NCBI GenBank assembly: GCA_004211905.1
Contig: SHBP01000002.1
Location: 1 to 64,000, forward strand
Length of the DNA: 64,000 bases
DNA from: SAR92 clade bacterium
Lineage (GTDB): Bacteria > Pseudomonadota > Gammaproteobacteria > Pseudomonadales > Porticoccaceae
Direction: 5' to 3'
Shown: positions 63,113 to 64,000 of the stretch, piece after piece
Layout of the letters: each line of letters starts with the position of its first letter
Numbering within the stretch: position 1 is the first letter of the stretch
Made by a program: the position numbers and the translations under genes
Notes under the pieces: generated by a model
What the model saw: only the letters and a program-made list of their open reading frames with translations
What the model was told of the DNA's origin: nothing
Database searches by the model: none

Positions 63113-63226
63113 ATGTATTATGGAGGAAGACTTAATAGTATAAACCATCTGATTGGGGCAGCCCTCGCTCTTGTTGCATTGGGCTCTACAGCCCATTTTA
63201 TTGCCATCATTGGTTATGTGCGCTAG
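63113..63226 (+). CDS. Small 37-residue single-pass membrane protein (hypothetical)
   Basis: ATG at 63113 is preceded by GAGGAC (63103-63108), which ends 4 nt upstream, and the frame runs to TAG at 63226. The peptide is mostly one hydrophobic helix (about 12-35, HLIGAALALVALGSTAHFIA). It starts 8 nt after the alpha/beta-hydrolase stop, so it is likely translated from the same mRNA. No family recognised. Confidence 0.5.
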   Translation: MYYGGRLNSINHLIGAALALVALGSTAHFIAIIGYVR

Positions 63227-63231
63227 CTAGC

Positions 63232-64000
63232 CTAATTGGCTGGAGCAACCTCTTCTTCTGCATGAAGCAGAGTACCTACGGGTGCTGCCGCTGCTTGAAG
63301 TGTACTTTGAACTTTGTATTCAGCAGGTAGCGCAGGAATGGTAAGCACACGCCAGATACTCATGACTCCCATCCCCAAAAGGCTGACAGCGATGAGTAGA
63401 AAAAAGCTCTTTAGCCCAAATATTTGCAGCCAAAAGACGGCTGTAATTGGGCCTGTGATAGAGGTCAGGCCACTGATCAAAATAATAGTGCCACTGGCAG
63501 GAACAATCTCCGCGGGGCGCAAATGATCATTAGTAAACGCAACAACAATTGAATACAGTGACAGCGAACATCCGCCAAATAGGAAAATCAATCCGTATAA
63601 CCAGACAGATGCCTCGTTGATAAAGCTAATAACGATGGCAAGAAATACTGCAGACACGCTCGCAAAGCCGATAACCCATCGGCGATCAATAGTGTCAGAG
63701 AGTTTGCCCAGTGGCCACTGCAAGAACATACCGCCTGCCATCATTGCTCCCATAAAGTTAGCAACTTGATAAACGGTAAAGCCGAGTTTTGTTACATAAA
63801 CAGCCCCCATGCTGAACAGGATGCTTGAAACCCACTGGGATACTATGATGGCTATGACACCCACTCGTGTGCGATACCATAGGTGGCTTATAGAGACTCG
63901 CTCTGTTTCTTCAATGGGAGGCGTTTGCACTACAGACAATAAAATAGGTACAGCTGCAACACTTACCATAACGGAGATTAGTATAAATAAGGTAAACCCA
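63232..64000 (-). CDS. MFS transporter (C-terminal half; 5' end beyond window)
   Basis: The frame stays open on the minus strand through the right edge, so the ATG at 63969 is internal. The visible ~255 residues hold about six hydrophobic segments, including the loop MGAMMAGGMFLQWPLGKLSDTIDRR, which corresponds to the second-half signature loop of major facilitators. The C-terminal tail is acidic and soluble. The substrate cannot be told. Confidence 0.8.
   Translation of the reverse strand, partial: GFTLFILISVMVSVAAVPILLSVVQTPPIEETERVSISHLWYRTRVGVIAIIVSQWVSSILFSMGAVYVTKLGFTVYQVANFMGAMMAGGMFLQWPLGKLSDTIDRRWVIGFASVSAVFLAIVISFINEASVWLYGLIFLFGGCSLSLYSIVVAFTNDHLRPAEIVPASGTIILISGLTSITGPITAVFWLQIFGLKSFFLLIAVSLLGMGVMSIWRVLTIPALPAEYKVQSTLQAAAAPVGTLLHAEEEVAPAN

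Noticed and set aside
1-64000. CRISPR arrays, insertion sequences, prophage or integrase genes
   Set aside because: No regularly spaced repeats, transposase or integrase motifs were found on either strand.

Overview
The window looks like a chromosomal segment of a marine, heterotrophic gammaproteobacterium. This is an inference from family content: moderate GC, many secreted proteins and lipoproteins, TonB-dependent receptors, azurin, a homodimeric-type pyruvate dehydrogenase E1, and flavin-dependent halogenase and SapC genes beside a TonB receptor. The SAR92/Porticoccaceae or a neighbouring cellvibrionalean group fits best, but nothing here (no rRNA or housekeeping marker set) proves it. Coding density is high. 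I see no tRNA, rRNA, CRISPR array, insertion sequence or phage gene.

Region 1 (1-10.8 kb) is a polysaccharide-degradation block on the plus strand. It holds the end of a secreted protein with a carbohydrate-binding-like tail, a 1525-residue modular esterase, a GH3 glycosidase with a CBM6, and an M28 aminopeptidase. The esterase and the GH3 share the same N-terminal architecture: signal peptide, two dockerin/EF-hand-like repeats and two Ig-like domains. Region 2 (10.9-20.4 kb) has an M16 double peptidase lipoprotein, an S9 prolyl oligopeptidase, azurin, ferredoxin-NADP reductase and an aceE with no aceF beside it.

Region 3 (20.4-29.1 kb) is the most intriguing locus. A large TonB-dependent receptor is followed by a tryptophan-halogenase-family protein, a SapC-family protein, a second halogenase-family protein, a DUF2237 protein and a methyltransferase, all on the same strand and mostly tightly spaced. 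Region 4 (29.2-36.9 kb) is a catabolic module. A double-domain HxlR regulator and a carotenoid/stilbene-cleavage oxygenase lie divergent from a translationally coupled operon of nitronate monooxygenase, acyl-CoA ligase and two thiolases. The second thiolase carries Ser where the family has its second catalytic Cys.

Region 5 (37-45.8 kb) contains gamma-glutamyltranspeptidase, an S41 lipoprotein peptidase, a spinster-type MFS transporter, a class C beta-lactamase-like hydrolase, a DUF4399 protein, a small Tat-signal protein next to a Bax-like glucosaminidase, and a glutaredoxin-fold protein without any cysteine. Region 6 (45.9-59.6 kb) is a lipid/CoA and redox region: an SDR/quinone-reductase/carboxylesterase operon, acetoacetyl-CoA synthetase, an NTF2-like lipoprotein, a GST, a di-haem peroxidase overlapping a beta-helix/cytochrome c fusion, a CaiB-type CoA transferase with a thioesterase, and an Old Yellow Enzyme homologue. 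Region 7 (59.6-64 kb) holds a second TonB receptor with a Fur-like site upstream, an alpha/beta hydrolase, a 37-codon membrane peptide gene and the C-terminal half of an MFS transporter cut by the window end. Several strong hairpin terminators separate convergent units.
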